This document shows positions 17,368 to 26,894 of a stretch of DNA of 51,567 nucleotides, one piece after another; the stretch's first letter is position 1; every line of letters begins with the position of its first letter. Origin of the DNA: Candidatus Gastranaerophilales bacterium (GTDB taxonomy: Bacteria; Cyanobacteriota; Vampirovibrionia; Gastranaerophilales; Gastranaerophilaceae); the NCBI GenBank assembly GCA_947588785.1, contig CANPZN010000004.1, forward strand, positions 1 through 51,567. The letters run 5' to 3'. Under the pieces are notes generated by a model. That model made no database searches. It was not told the DNA's origin and saw only the letters and a list, made by a program, of their open reading frames with translations. Made by a program: the position numbers and the translations under genes.

Positions 17368-17383
17368 GTATAAGTATTTATTA

Positions 17384-19150
17384 TTATAATATATTGGATG
17401 TAAGAGTGAAGTGAAATCTTGCAGTATCTCTGCGAAGGCTGTTATTGTAATCGGGTAAATGTTTACCGATCGGGAAGCCCCAATATAAGTTAGCTGATAA
17501 ATACTTAGTAAGTTTAACGACGACACCTGGACCGGCACTCATTAAGTATTCAGAGCTGCCATCTTGGAATCTGTCGCCATACCAACCGAAATCATAGAAA
17601 CCTGCCAACTGGATACTATCACTAATGAAACCATATTTTTCAGGTAGCATAGCTTTTAAGCCCGGGATAGGAGTTCTATATTCAAAGCTGGCAGTAACAC
17701 CATAGTCACCGATACGGAAGCCTTCATCGTAGCCTCTAACAGAAGTTATACCGCCGATTGACATAGCTTCAGAAGCCCATAAATGTCTGTTAGCGTACTG
17801 TGTATTAACTTGTAAGATAGCCAAAGTATTTTCAGGGAGTACTTGTAAACGAGCTGCACTTGCAGTAGCTTTTATGAAATTGTTACTTGACATATTTCTG
17901 GCTTTTAGATTATCAGAAGCACCGAAGATTGGTAAACCGGTAGCGGCACCGACATTAAATAGCCATCTGCCGTATGAATCATCTTTAACATCTGTTAAAG
18001 AAGCTCTAACTACTCTTGACTTGTAATCAGTGAATAACTGATCTAAAACAGGCCAGCAATCAGAACCCAAATCAGTATTACGGAAATCTAAGGTAATATC
18101 ACCATATAACCTGTAGTCTTCACCTTTAGCCAATCTGCTTGAAACTCCGAGGAAAACGTCGTGAGAATCACCTTTTATGTTCCAATCTTTGTAGCTTTTA
18201 CCCAATCTAACGTGTGAGTATGAATATCCGAGATTTAATCTTGTATCATTTTTAGCTATTGGGAGCGAGTACATACCGCCGGCACCGAATGATCTTTCTG
18301 ATAGAGCTAAAGTACCCATTAAAGTATCACCGTGACCTGTTACATCGTGAAGACCGGCATATAATACGCCTCTTTGAGTTCCGATTAACTCTCTACCCTG
18401 ATTATCATATCTAAGATCTACATTAATTGGGAACCTGTCTTTAACATCGAGGGTGATATCTGAGTATTCTTCTGATTCTTCATTATCAGAGAATGAAATA
18501 GCACCTTTCATGTATTCTTCTGTAGACATATCAGTTAGTGCATTACGGACATCTTTTACATTTAGGACTTCGCCTTGTTTAATTTTGTTATCATCGAGAT
18601 ATCTTTTTGCGAGATAGGATTTTCTTTCCCATTTTCCATTGTTAACGGTAATATTTCCATATTTACCTTCCAAAATTTTAATTTCGATTACACCATCTTT
18701 AACTTTTTGTGGAGGTAGATAAGCTATAGTTGAGAGATATCCTTTTGATTGATAGTAATCAGTGATGTCATTAGCAGACATAATTAAATCGTTGATAGTA
18801 ACTTTTTGACCGATTTTAAAATCAACCAACCTCATTAACTTATATTCAGGGATTTTTGTATTTCCTGAGATATTAATTTTTTTCAATGTGAAAGCGACTT
18901 GCTCAGTGTTAAGCAAATCCATTTTTCTTGAAATTTCTTCTTCAATGACTGCAGGATCTTTAGTTTCTTCGTACTTAACTTTTTCTCTGTATTTTTGAGT
19001 TTGTATAAAGTTAGTACTGTCGATAAGACCTGGGTCATAACCGCCATATTGAGTACCTAATGTGCTGGGGTCAGGAGAAGCTATTGCACTTGTTGCCGCC
19101 ATTAAAGCTGTTGCACATAGTAGGGATGTTTTAATCATTAAATTTTTCAT
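17384..19150 (-). CDS. Two-partner secretion outer-membrane transporter TpsB (FhaC/ShlB family)
   Basis: 588 residues. A signal peptide (MKNLMIKTSLLCATALMAAT..., cleavage near AIA at 22-24) leads to two POTRA domains (about 86-235; FTLKKINISGNTKIPEYKL and VIEIKILEGKYGNITV) and a C-terminal beta-barrel. The barrel carries the family signature ITSVRGYDEG near residue 488 (VRGY loop) and ends in FHFTLTSNIL, a membrane-targeting aromatic end. TpsB transports TpsA exoproteins with an N-terminal TPS domain across the outer membrane. It is divergent from three such tpsA genes (19454-26780), its obvious clients. The presence of a transporter of this type requires an outer membrane. Confidence 0.93.
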   Translation of the reverse strand: MKNLMIKTSLLCATALMAATSAIASPDPSTLGTQYGGYDPGLIDSTNFIQTQKYREKVKYEETKDPAVIEEEISRKMDLLNTEQVAFTLKKINISGNTKIPEYKLMRLVDFKIGQKVTINDLIMSANDITDYYQSKGYLSTIAYLPPQKVKDGVIEIKILEGKYGNITVNNGKWERKSYLAKRYLDDNKIKQGEVLNVKDVRNALTDMSTEEYMKGAISFSDNEESEEYSDITLDVKDRFPINVDLRYDNQGRELIGTQRGVLYAGLHDVTGHGDTLMGTLALSERSFGAGGMYSLPIAKNDTRLNLGYSYSHVRLGKSYKDWNIKGDSHDVFLGVSSRLAKGEDYRLYGDITLDFRNTDLGSDCWPVLDQLFTDYKSRVVRASLTDVKDDSYGRWLFNVGAATGLPIFGASDNLKARNMSSNNFIKATASAARLQVLPENTLAILQVNTQYANRHLWASEAMSIGGITSVRGYDEGFRIGDYGVTASFEYRTPIPGLKAMLPEKYGFISDSIQLAGFYDFGWYGDRFQDGSSEYLMSAGPGVVVKLTKYLSANLYWGFPIGKHLPDYNNSLRRDTARFHFTLTSNIL

Positions 19151-19453
19151 GTGTGTTCCACTCTCTATATAAATTACATAATAAATTTTAGTTCATATTA
19201 AAATTATATATCAAAAAAAAAATATTTCTACATTATATCAATTTATTAACATTTTTTATAAGTAATTATATAGTTTTTTTTGATGAATTAATATAATTTG
19301 ATTGGATGAAATACCGTAAAAATTTTTTTTGCTAATTTAAAAGAGAATTATTTTAATAAACTTAATATAAATTTTTGTATCAAGTGATTAAATTAATGTG
19401 TACTAATAATTATTAGTATGTATAATTATTTTACTTTGTTGAAAGGAATGTGT
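19151..19453. other. Divergent promoter region between tpsB and tpsA1
   Basis: 303 AT-rich bases. On the minus strand TATATAGAGAGTGGAA lies just upstream of tpsB. On the plus strand GAAAGGA (19441-19447) is the ribosome-binding site that selects the ATG at 19454. No repeat or RNA gene seen. Confidence 0.5.
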
Positions 19454-21715
19454 ATGAAACAAAAATGTTTTTTGTTATTTATGGTAATTCAAAGTTGTTT
19501 ATTTCTAAATCCTGGTGCAGCAATGGCTGATGTTCCGTTGGGAATGCTTCCTGAACTAAAAAATTCGCAAAATGCGGATGTAACGATTGACAGACAAAAT
19601 AACAGTATGAATGTTGAGATTGAAAAAGGTAACGGCATGGTCGGTACATTAAACTGGAACAGTTTTAATGTAGGGGCGAATGCCGGTGTAAATTTCAGAT
19701 TTACGGGACATAATCAAACGGCATTTAATAAGGTTGAAGGAACAGGCATGTCGCAAATATACGGAAGGCTCAGTCAATCTTCAAGTTGTAGTGCTTGCGG
19801 TTATGCAAATACATCAAAGGTAATATTATTGAATCCAAACGGAGTTTTGTTCGGATCAAATGCCAATGTAAATTTAAATTCTTTAACGGTGTCTACAATG
19901 AACGGATCATATGATCCGTCATCAAAGCAATTGACATTGCAGCGAGGAATGACTCCGTCAAAAGGAATACTTGTATATGGTAATGTGCATGCTGATAAAG
20001 GTATAACATTTGCTTCCGATAATGTTGTATTATATGAAGGATCAAAATTAACAACAAACGTAAAGAATAACGTAGATAATTCCGCATACGGAAAAGTTAA
20101 GATAGTAACGGCGGATGGTGTCAATTTTACATATTACAACAATGGTGCAGTTAAGAAAGTTGACGGTTTAAAAGGTTCAACTGATAAAATGCTTGTATCT
20201 GTTAACGGGAATATAGAATCGGGACGAATAGATATAAGAAATGCTTCTAATCATGAAGATAGTGTAATAAGTGTAAAAAATGGTGTTTTGAAGGCGACTA
20301 AAGCGGAAATAGGAAATGATGGAAATATTTGGTTGACTTCAAACGGTAAAATTCTTGTTGAAGATTCAACAATTCAAACGATAAATACTAACAAAACCAA
20401 AAAAGATAGTGCTGATATAAGATTGGTTGCGGATGATAAAATTTCAATAAAAGGATCAAATATAAATTCTGCGAACGAGATTTTATTGAAATCAAAAGAA
20501 AATGATTCCGTTATATCTTCAACAGATGTAAGTTCTCAAAATACATTTAACATGGAAGCAAAGAACGTTGTTGCACTTGAAAACAATACAACGATAAAAG
20601 CTGATGATGTAATATTGACCAGTGGCGGCAGAACTCAACTTTTGGAGTCAAAAATAAATGCAGGCGGTACTGTTTATTTACTATCAACAGGTGATATGAT
20701 ATGGGCGAGAAATTCAGATATAAGAACTGTAAATGATCGTATTTTTATTGCAGCCGATAACGGAGCATTAAAAATGACAGATACAACGATATATACAATG
20801 GATGATATTTACATGTCATTCCGTGAAGATATTTTATCCGAAGATTTTCATGGCAATAATATATTAACGGCAAAAGATATAAGCATGGAAACTCAAGGAA
20901 GTATAGTTCTTAACGGATTGGATGATTTTCATAGTATAAGATCAAATATAATATTAAAAGCCGGGAAAGATATAAAATTTATTTCGGATGAAGATTTAAT
21001 AGTAGGTTCATCATTTACAAAGCATGTATTGGAAGCACAAGGCGGAATATATATGGAGTCTGTAAATGGGAATTTGACAGTCAGAGGAAAAACTTTAACC
21101 TTAAAAAATGCAAAAAACTTGAATTTAACGGCAAAGAATAACATACAGTTATATAATGTTGATTCTAACGGCATACAAACAAATATATCCGCAGGCAATG
21201 ACATAAATGGCGTATTAAAAGGAGTTACTGACCATGCCAACGGATTAAATGCAAAAGCAGGAAATGATATAACCATAGATACGCAAAATAATAACTTGGC
21301 AATATCAAGAATGGAAGCAAACGGAGATATAAATTTAACTGTAGGTGAAGGAAAAATTCTTGCAGGTGAACCATATACGGATGAATACTTAAATGAAGCC
21401 GGTGACAGTTCGGATATGGGATATATTAAAACAGGCGGTTCATTCAATGTTGATAAAGAATATAGTGTCAAAGAATCCCAAAACCCAAATAAACATCATA
21501 TTGAATTTGAATCAGATGATGATTTAAACATGGAAGTTGAAAAGTTTTTACTTGAAACTTTTGTGGCAACTGATGAAGAAGTAACAGAACCTGAAGTTGA
21601 AGATCCTATAGAAGCAGATAATGTTTTGCCTGAAGAAATTTCAGAAATATCAAATGTAGAAAATACAGCTTCAACATTAATAAATACAGATGATTTAAAA
21701 AATAAAAAATTATAA
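19454..21715 (+). CDS. TpsA exoprotein 1 (haemagglutinin/TPS-domain)
   Basis: 753 residues from the ATG at 19454, chosen because GAAAGGA lies seven bases upstream and the protein then opens with a standard signal peptide (MKQKCFLLFMVIQSC... to AMA). The TPS domain follows: GTLNWNSFNVG, FTGHNQTAFNKV and NPNG (127-130). Just before NPNG is a Cys pair, CSAC (112-115), shared by the two paralogues below. The long middle is beta-helix-like repeats (short Asn/Gly/Asp-rich strands such as GNDGNIWLTSNGKI). The end is acidic with a KHHIEFE motif. Predicted to be secreted by TpsB to the surface as an adhesin-like filament. Its codons (many ATA, GGA) differ from those of tpsA2/3 (GGT, GCT). Confidence 0.88.
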   Translation: MKQKCFLLFMVIQSCLFLNPGAAMADVPLGMLPELKNSQNADVTIDRQNNSMNVEIEKGNGMVGTLNWNSFNVGANAGVNFRFTGHNQTAFNKVEGTGMSQIYGRLSQSSSCSACGYANTSKVILLNPNGVLFGSNANVNLNSLTVSTMNGSYDPSSKQLTLQRGMTPSKGILVYGNVHADKGITFASDNVVLYEGSKLTTNVKNNVDNSAYGKVKIVTADGVNFTYYNNGAVKKVDGLKGSTDKMLVSVNGNIESGRIDIRNASNHEDSVISVKNGVLKATKAEIGNDGNIWLTSNGKILVEDSTIQTINTNKTKKDSADIRLVADDKISIKGSNINSANEILLKSKENDSVISSTDVSSQNTFNMEAKNVVALENNTTIKADDVILTSGGRTQLLESKINAGGTVYLLSTGDMIWARNSDIRTVNDRIFIAADNGALKMTDTTIYTMDDIYMSFREDILSEDFHGNNILTAKDISMETQGSIVLNGLDDFHSIRSNIILKAGKDIKFISDEDLIVGSSFTKHVLEAQGGIYMESVNGNLTVRGKTLTLKNAKNLNLTAKNNIQLYNVDSNGIQTNISAGNDINGVLKGVTDHANGLNAKAGNDITIDTQNNNLAISRMEANGDINLTVGEGKILAGEPYTDEYLNEAGDSSDMGYIKTGGSFNVDKEYSVKESQNPNKHHIEFESDDDLNMEVEKFLLETFVATDEEVTEPEVEDPIEADNVLPEEISEISNVENTASTLINTDDLKNKKL

Positions 21716-21836
21716 TTTAACAAAAATTAAAATAATAGCAAATATATTTTTGTTAAAATTTTAATGTAAAATGTAAATGGGCATGATAATATAAAATCAC
21801 TCATAAAGTAATTAAACTAAAAAGGATGGAGAAAAA

Positions 21837-24398
21837 ATGAGAAAAACATTATGTACAGCTTTAGCTCTGGGTGTGATGAGTTCAACATCATTAATGCCTG
21901 CTGCTTTTGCTGATGTATCTGCAGGAACATTACCTCAGTTACATCAAGGTGGTGCTGTTAATGGTAGTGTATCTACTCCGGGATCAGACCATAAAATGGA
22001 TGTTACAGTCGGAGAGGTTGGCAAAGGACAACAAGGGTTGGTAGGTTCTTTTACTTGGGATAGTTTCAATGTAGGATCTGATGCTCAAGTTAATTTTGAA
22101 TTTACGGGTCATAATCAAACAGCTTTTAATAAAGTAGTTGGTCCTGATGTATCACAAATTTATGGTAAACTTACTTCTTCAGGATGCCAAAATTGCGGCT
22201 ACGAAGCAACAAGTAAAGTTATATTACTTAACCCAAACGGTGTAATGTTTGGTAAAGGAGCTAATGTAAATCTTAACTCATTCACTGTTTCAACATTAGA
22301 TGGTGAATATAAAGATAACAATTTAACTTTACACAGAACACCAGGATCTGATGCTCGTGGTATTGTTATAGATGACGGTGCGGTATTAAAAGGATCTAAA
22401 GGTTTAACATTTGCTTCTGACAATGTTGTAATTTATAAAGGTTCAAAACTTTCAACTGATATTACAAATAATGACAATGGTGCAGCATATGGTAAAATTA
22501 AAATTGTTACAGCTGACGGTGTAAATTTCGGATACTATAACAATGGTGCCGTAAAAGAAGTAAAAAATGTAAAAGCTTCTAATGATAAAATGGTTGTATC
22601 TGTTGAAGGCGGAAGTACTCTTGAATCAGGTCATATTGATATAAGAAATGCTTCTAATCATAAAGATAGCGTTTTAAGTATTAAAGGTGCTACATTAAAA
22701 GCAACAAAAGCTGCAAAAGGTAATGACGGTAACATTTGGTTAACTTCAAATAATGATATATTAGTTGAAAAAGCAAACCTTCAAACAGCAAAAAATAGTG
22801 ATGTAACTGGCTTAGGCGGTGAAGTAAGAATGACTGCCGGTCATAAAATTTCAGTTTCAGATACAAAATTAACAGCTGCAGGTAATGTTGTAGCAACTTC
22901 AAAAAATTATGATGTTGTTTTAGACGCTTCAAACGTTACAGCAGATGGTGACGTAACTGTTACGGCAAAAAATATTGCTGCTATTCAGAAAAAAGAAGGT
23001 CAAAATCCAACTTCTACAGTAACTGCAAAAGGTAAAGTAACTGTTAACGGTAAAACAAGAGGTCAAATCTTAGATTCAACTGTTAATGGTGAAAAAGGTG
23101 TAGATTTAGTTTCTGATAATTATGCTTGGACAAGATCTGCTTCTATTCAATCAAAAGAAAATGTAAATATTACATCCGGTAAAGATCTTTTAATGCAATC
23201 TACAGCAATAGTTACACCTAAAGATATTAATATAAAGACTGCAAATGATATTACTACTTCAAATTTCACTGGTAATGTATTAATGACTTATGATGGTGAA
23301 GATAAACCCGGTGATGGAAATATTAATGTTGAATCAACAAATGGAAATATTCTTTTAGAACATTTAGGTAGTTTCCATCCTAATAATACAAAAGTACCGG
23401 GCGGAAAAGGGCAATTAACTTTAAAAGCTGCTAAGAATGTTGAATTAAATACAACTGATAGCGATTTAAAAGATAACGGTCACAAAGTTGTTATTGAAGC
23501 AGGTGATAATATCCATATTACATCAACTTCTACAAATGCACTTAACGTTAAAGATAATATAACTTATAAAACCGGTGATAAAATTTATATCGAAGGTAAA
23601 GGCGATGTTACAGTAAATGGTAATATGAACGGTATTCAAACAAACCTTAAAGCCGGTCAAAATCTTAATGCTAATATTACAGGCGTAAATTCTAAAGATA
23701 AAGGTTTAGTTGCTGAAGCAGGTAATGACATGACTATTAATACAAATAACACAGATTTATCAGTTTCTAAATTAGTATCAGGTCATGATATGAATCTTAA
23801 AACTGGAACAGGAAAAGTACTTTCAGGTTCTCCAAAAACAACCGAATACTTAGAACAAGCCGGTGATAGTAATGATCGTGCATTAATAAAAGTTGGCGGT
23901 ACATTTACTTCAAGTCAACAATACAATGTTTCAAAATCAGGTGATATCTCTGATGATGGACAAGTCAATCATAAACATCATATTGAATATGGTGATAACA
24001 AAGATGAAAAAATCTTATTAGTTAATGATAGACCTGTTGATAATAAAGTAACTGATCCTAATATTGATGATCCAAACAATGCAGGAAATGTAAAACCGGA
24101 AGAACCTGGTCAAGTTCCCGCAGGGCCGGCTCCAACTGATCCGAGCCAGGGACAAGGTACTGATACACCTGATCCGGGACATGGCGGTGAAACTGATCCT
24201 GGAACTACCCCAGGCGGACAAGGTGGCGGTGATGGAGGAGATGACGGCGAATGTACAGATCCTTCAAACCCTGATAAAGATAATCCAGATCAGGAAGATA
24301 ATCCGGATACTGTAAGTGTAAACAATATTAATTTACGTTCAGTTATGAACAATTCAATAGCTTCATTTACAGCTAGTGATAATTATAAAGAATTCTAA
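21837..24398 (+). CDS. TpsA exoprotein 2 (haemagglutinin/TPS-domain) with Pro/Gly/Asp-rich tail
   Basis: 853 residues, signal peptide 1-25 (ends AAFADV). TPS domain: GSFTWDSFNVG, FTGHNQTAFNKV, CQNC (117-120) and NPNG (132-135). Beta-helix repeats follow (for instance VTADGDVTVTAKNIAAIQ). It ends with KHHIEYGDNK and ILLVNDR, then a Pro/Gly/Asp-rich stretch (about 745-820) that looks like a flexible stalk or wall-spanning linker, and a short C-terminal segment. Strong AAAGGATGGAG site before the ATG. Similarity to tpsA3 is high through the first 300 residues, pointing to tandem duplication. Codon choice (GGT, GCT, GTT, AAA) suggests high expression. Followed by a strong terminator. Confidence 0.9.
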   Translation: MRKTLCTALALGVMSSTSLMPAAFADVSAGTLPQLHQGGAVNGSVSTPGSDHKMDVTVGEVGKGQQGLVGSFTWDSFNVGSDAQVNFEFTGHNQTAFNKVVGPDVSQIYGKLTSSGCQNCGYEATSKVILLNPNGVMFGKGANVNLNSFTVSTLDGEYKDNNLTLHRTPGSDARGIVIDDGAVLKGSKGLTFASDNVVIYKGSKLSTDITNNDNGAAYGKIKIVTADGVNFGYYNNGAVKEVKNVKASNDKMVVSVEGGSTLESGHIDIRNASNHKDSVLSIKGATLKATKAAKGNDGNIWLTSNNDILVEKANLQTAKNSDVTGLGGEVRMTAGHKISVSDTKLTAAGNVVATSKNYDVVLDASNVTADGDVTVTAKNIAAIQKKEGQNPTSTVTAKGKVTVNGKTRGQILDSTVNGEKGVDLVSDNYAWTRSASIQSKENVNITSGKDLLMQSTAIVTPKDINIKTANDITTSNFTGNVLMTYDGEDKPGDGNINVESTNGNILLEHLGSFHPNNTKVPGGKGQLTLKAAKNVELNTTDSDLKDNGHKVVIEAGDNIHITSTSTNALNVKDNITYKTGDKIYIEGKGDVTVNGNMNGIQTNLKAGQNLNANITGVNSKDKGLVAEAGNDMTINTNNTDLSVSKLVSGHDMNLKTGTGKVLSGSPKTTEYLEQAGDSNDRALIKVGGTFTSSQQYNVSKSGDISDDGQVNHKHHIEYGDNKDEKILLVNDRPVDNKVTDPNIDDPNNAGNVKPEEPGQVPAGPAPTDPSQGQGTDTPDPGHGGETDPGTTPGGQGGGDGGDDGECTDPSNPDKDNPDQEDNPDTVSVNNINLRSVMNNSIASFTASDNYKEF

Positions 24399-24418
24399 TT
24401 CCAATATTCATTAAATCT

Positions 24419-24456
24419 AGGGGGCTGCGTAAGTTATGCTTCCCCCTCTTTTTTTG
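24419..24456 (+). terminator. Intrinsic terminator after tpsA2
   Basis: AGGGGG (24419-24424) pairs with CCCCCT (24442-24447), with an inner GC/GC pair, followed by a T-rich run to 24456. It lies 20 bases after the tpsA2 stop, so tpsA3 needs its own promoter. Confidence 0.85.
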
Positions 24457-24728
24457 TTAATAAATTGTAATATTTTTATTTTATTTTGTAAAAAAATAAA
24501 CCCTAAATGTTTTTATTATAGTATAAATTAAGTATAGTTTTAAATTTATAAAGAGAGAATAATTAACATCATAAATAAAATATTAAATACTTTTGAACAA
24601 AAATTTGTATTTATATTAAAATAGAATATGTAAAAAATGTTTACAAATTGGCAATTTTTTTTTTCAGGGTATTTAAAATTATTGTTGATCTTAATAAAAT
24701 AAATAACATATAAATAAGGAAGAAGAAC
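24457..24728. other. Intergenic region with the tpsA3 promoter
   Basis: 272 bases of very AT-rich sequence after the terminator. No ORF or RNA gene. TAAGGAAGAAG just before 24729 is the ribosome-binding site. T-runs (24656-24664) and several TATAAA-like boxes are present; I cannot choose a single promoter. Confidence 0.4.
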
Positions 24729-26780
24729 ATGAAAAAACTTTTAAGTACAACAATTGCAGTAGGAATTCTAGCAACAACAAGCATGACTCCTGTTTTTGCT
24801 AATGTAGCTGCAAATACATTGCCTCAATTACAAAGTAATGGTGCTACAAATGGTAGCGTATCCAGTTCAGGTAACAGAATGGATGTTACTGTTGGAACAA
24901 AAAATGCTGAAAACCAAGGCGGTATAGTTGGATCATTTAATTGGGACAGCTTTAACGTAGGTTCGGAAGCTCAAGTTAACTTTGAATTTACGGGTCATAA
25001 TCAAACAGCATTTAATAAAGTAGTTGGTTCTGATGTATCACAAATTTATGGTCAAATTACATCATCAGGATGTTCCGGTTGTGGTTATGCTGATACCGGA
25101 AAAGTAATATTAATTAACCCAAATGGTGTAATGTTTGGTGATGGTGCTAACGTAAATCTTAATTCATTTACCGTTTCAACTCTTGGCGGAAGTTATGATA
25201 AAGAAAATAATAAGTTAGTATTAGATCAAAAACCAACAAGCAATTTTGGTATAGTAGTCGGATCTGAAGGGGGTAAAGGTGCTACTCTTCATGGGTCTAA
25301 AGGTTTAACTTTTGCTTCAAATAATGTAACAATATACAAAGGTTCAAAACTTTCTACTGATATAGTAAACAATGTTGATGATGCAGCTTATGGTAAAATT
25401 AAAATTGTTACTGCTGACGGCGTAAACTTCGGTTACTATAATAATGGTGCAGTAAAAGAAGTTAAAGATTTAAAGGCTTCTGATGATAAAATGGTTGTAT
25501 CTGTTGAAGGCGGAAGTACTCTTGAATCAGGTAATATTGATATAAGAAATGCTTCAAATAATCAAGATAGCAAAATCAGTTTAAATAATGCAACATTAAA
25601 AGCAACTAAAGCTACAAAAGGTAATGATGGTAATATTTGGTTAACTTCTAATAATGATATTTTGATAGAAGATACAACACTTCAAACATCTGAAGCTACA
25701 GGTTCAGAAGCTGTAAATGGTGCTAATGTTCGTATCGTTGCTGGTAAGAAAATATCTTTAAAAAATAGTAAAGTAGACGCAAAAGGAAGCGTTGATATTA
25801 TTTCTAAGTATAATGATGTAGTTCTTGCAGATGGCACAATTGTTACTTCACCGAAAGATGTTAATATTGAAGCTGCCGGAATTGCTTCAATTCAAAAAGT
25901 AAATCCTGAAGAACCTAATGCAGAAACAAAGAGTTCTAAAGTTCAAGGTAAAAATGTAAAAATTAAAGGCGGTACAAGAGCTCAAGTTAATGATTCTTTT
26001 GTAGTAGCTGATGAAGATGTAAATATAGACGCAGAAAATGTTTGGTTCAAAAACTCTAATGTTAAAGCTAATAAAAAATTAAATGCTACAGCTTCAAATG
26101 GTTATGTTCGTTCTGACGGTGCAACTTCTTTAGACGCAGAAGAAATTAATTTAACAGCTAAAACTGATGTTACCGGTCAAATGAACTTAAATAACCGTAA
26201 AACTACAATGAAAGCTGAAACAGGTAAAATCGATGTTACTCTTGCTAATGTAGCTGAAAAGAATAATGGTTTAACTGCTGAAGCTGAAGGTGATGTTTCT
26301 GTTACAACTGATGGCACATTATCAGTTTCAAGATTAGTATCAAAAAATGGTAATATGCACTTAAAAGCTAAGAAAGTTATTGCAGGTCTGCCTTATACAA
26401 ATGAGGAAAAAATACCTGGTGATGATTCTCCTCGTTCATACATATACGTAAAAAATGGTACATTTACTTCAGATGTTGAAGAAGATAACTTTACAGTTAC
26501 AGCTTCTGATAAAGTTACTCCGGATGGTAAACATAAAGAAAGACATCATATCCAATACGGTGATGAAAAGATCTTGTTAATCAATGACAGAGAATATGAA
26601 CCTGAAGTAGCTCATTCAGCAACTCCTTCAATTGATCAGGAACAAGCTCAAAGAATTAACAAATTACCTCGTCAACCTGAAACTTACAGCAATGTAGCAA
26701 ATGTTTCAGATGGCAGAACCTCTTTCGTAGATGTATTCGCTGCAGCAAGCCAAATCGAAATTGAAGAAGACGAAGACTAA
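24729..26780 (+). CDS. TpsA exoprotein 3 (haemagglutinin/TPS-domain)
   Basis: 683 residues, signal peptide 1-24 (ends PVFANV). TPS domain: GSFNWDSFNVG, FTGHNQTAFNKV, CSGC (115-118) and NPNG (130-133). Then beta-helix repeats, shorter than in TpsA2, and a C-terminal RHHIQYGDEKILLINDRE motif shared with TpsA2. The final about 50 residues are amphipathic and acidic (QIEIEEDED). Between residues 60 and 300 it follows TpsA2 almost line by line, so they are recent duplicates under divergence. Secreted through TpsB by inference. Ends in its own terminator. Confidence 0.9.
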   Translation: MKKLLSTTIAVGILATTSMTPVFANVAANTLPQLQSNGATNGSVSSSGNRMDVTVGTKNAENQGGIVGSFNWDSFNVGSEAQVNFEFTGHNQTAFNKVVGSDVSQIYGQITSSGCSGCGYADTGKVILINPNGVMFGDGANVNLNSFTVSTLGGSYDKENNKLVLDQKPTSNFGIVVGSEGGKGATLHGSKGLTFASNNVTIYKGSKLSTDIVNNVDDAAYGKIKIVTADGVNFGYYNNGAVKEVKDLKASDDKMVVSVEGGSTLESGNIDIRNASNNQDSKISLNNATLKATKATKGNDGNIWLTSNNDILIEDTTLQTSEATGSEAVNGANVRIVAGKKISLKNSKVDAKGSVDIISKYNDVVLADGTIVTSPKDVNIEAAGIASIQKVNPEEPNAETKSSKVQGKNVKIKGGTRAQVNDSFVVADEDVNIDAENVWFKNSNVKANKKLNATASNGYVRSDGATSLDAEEINLTAKTDVTGQMNLNNRKTTMKAETGKIDVTLANVAEKNNGLTAEAEGDVSVTTDGTLSVSRLVSKNGNMHLKAKKVIAGLPYTNEEKIPGDDSPRSYIYVKNGTFTSDVEEDNFTVTASDKVTPDGKHKERHHIQYGDEKILLINDREYEPEVAHSATPSIDQEQAQRINKLPRQPETYSNVANVSDGRTSFVDVFAAASQIEIEEDED

Positions 26781-26801
26781 TATAACTTCTTTTAAATAAT
26801 T

Positions 26802-26833
26802 AAAAAAGGGAATCCGCAAGGTTTCCCTTTTTT
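26802..26833 (+). terminator. Intrinsic terminator after tpsA3
   Basis: A-run plus GGGAA (26802-26812) pairs with TTCCC plus T-run (26823-26833) around a CC-GCAA-GG tetraloop helix. 22 bases after the tpsA3 stop. Confidence 0.9.
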
Positions 26834-26835
26834 GT

Positions 26836-26865
26836 TTGACTTTCGATATACTGTTAATGTAACAT
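26836..26865 (+). promoter_or_regulatory. Candidate promoter of the TPR gene
   Basis: TTGACT (26836-26841) and TAACAT (26860-26865) with 18 bases between, directly after the tpsA3 terminator and 29 bases before the ATG at 26895. AAGGA (26882-26886) is the ribosome-binding site. Confidence 0.45.
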
Positions 26866-26894
26866 ATACATGGGGATAATTAAGGATTTTTTCT

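Noticed and set aside
20929-21471. 180-residue antisense ORF in tpsA1
   Set aside because: Shadow of a beta-helix repeat region; no signal of coding beyond absence of stops.
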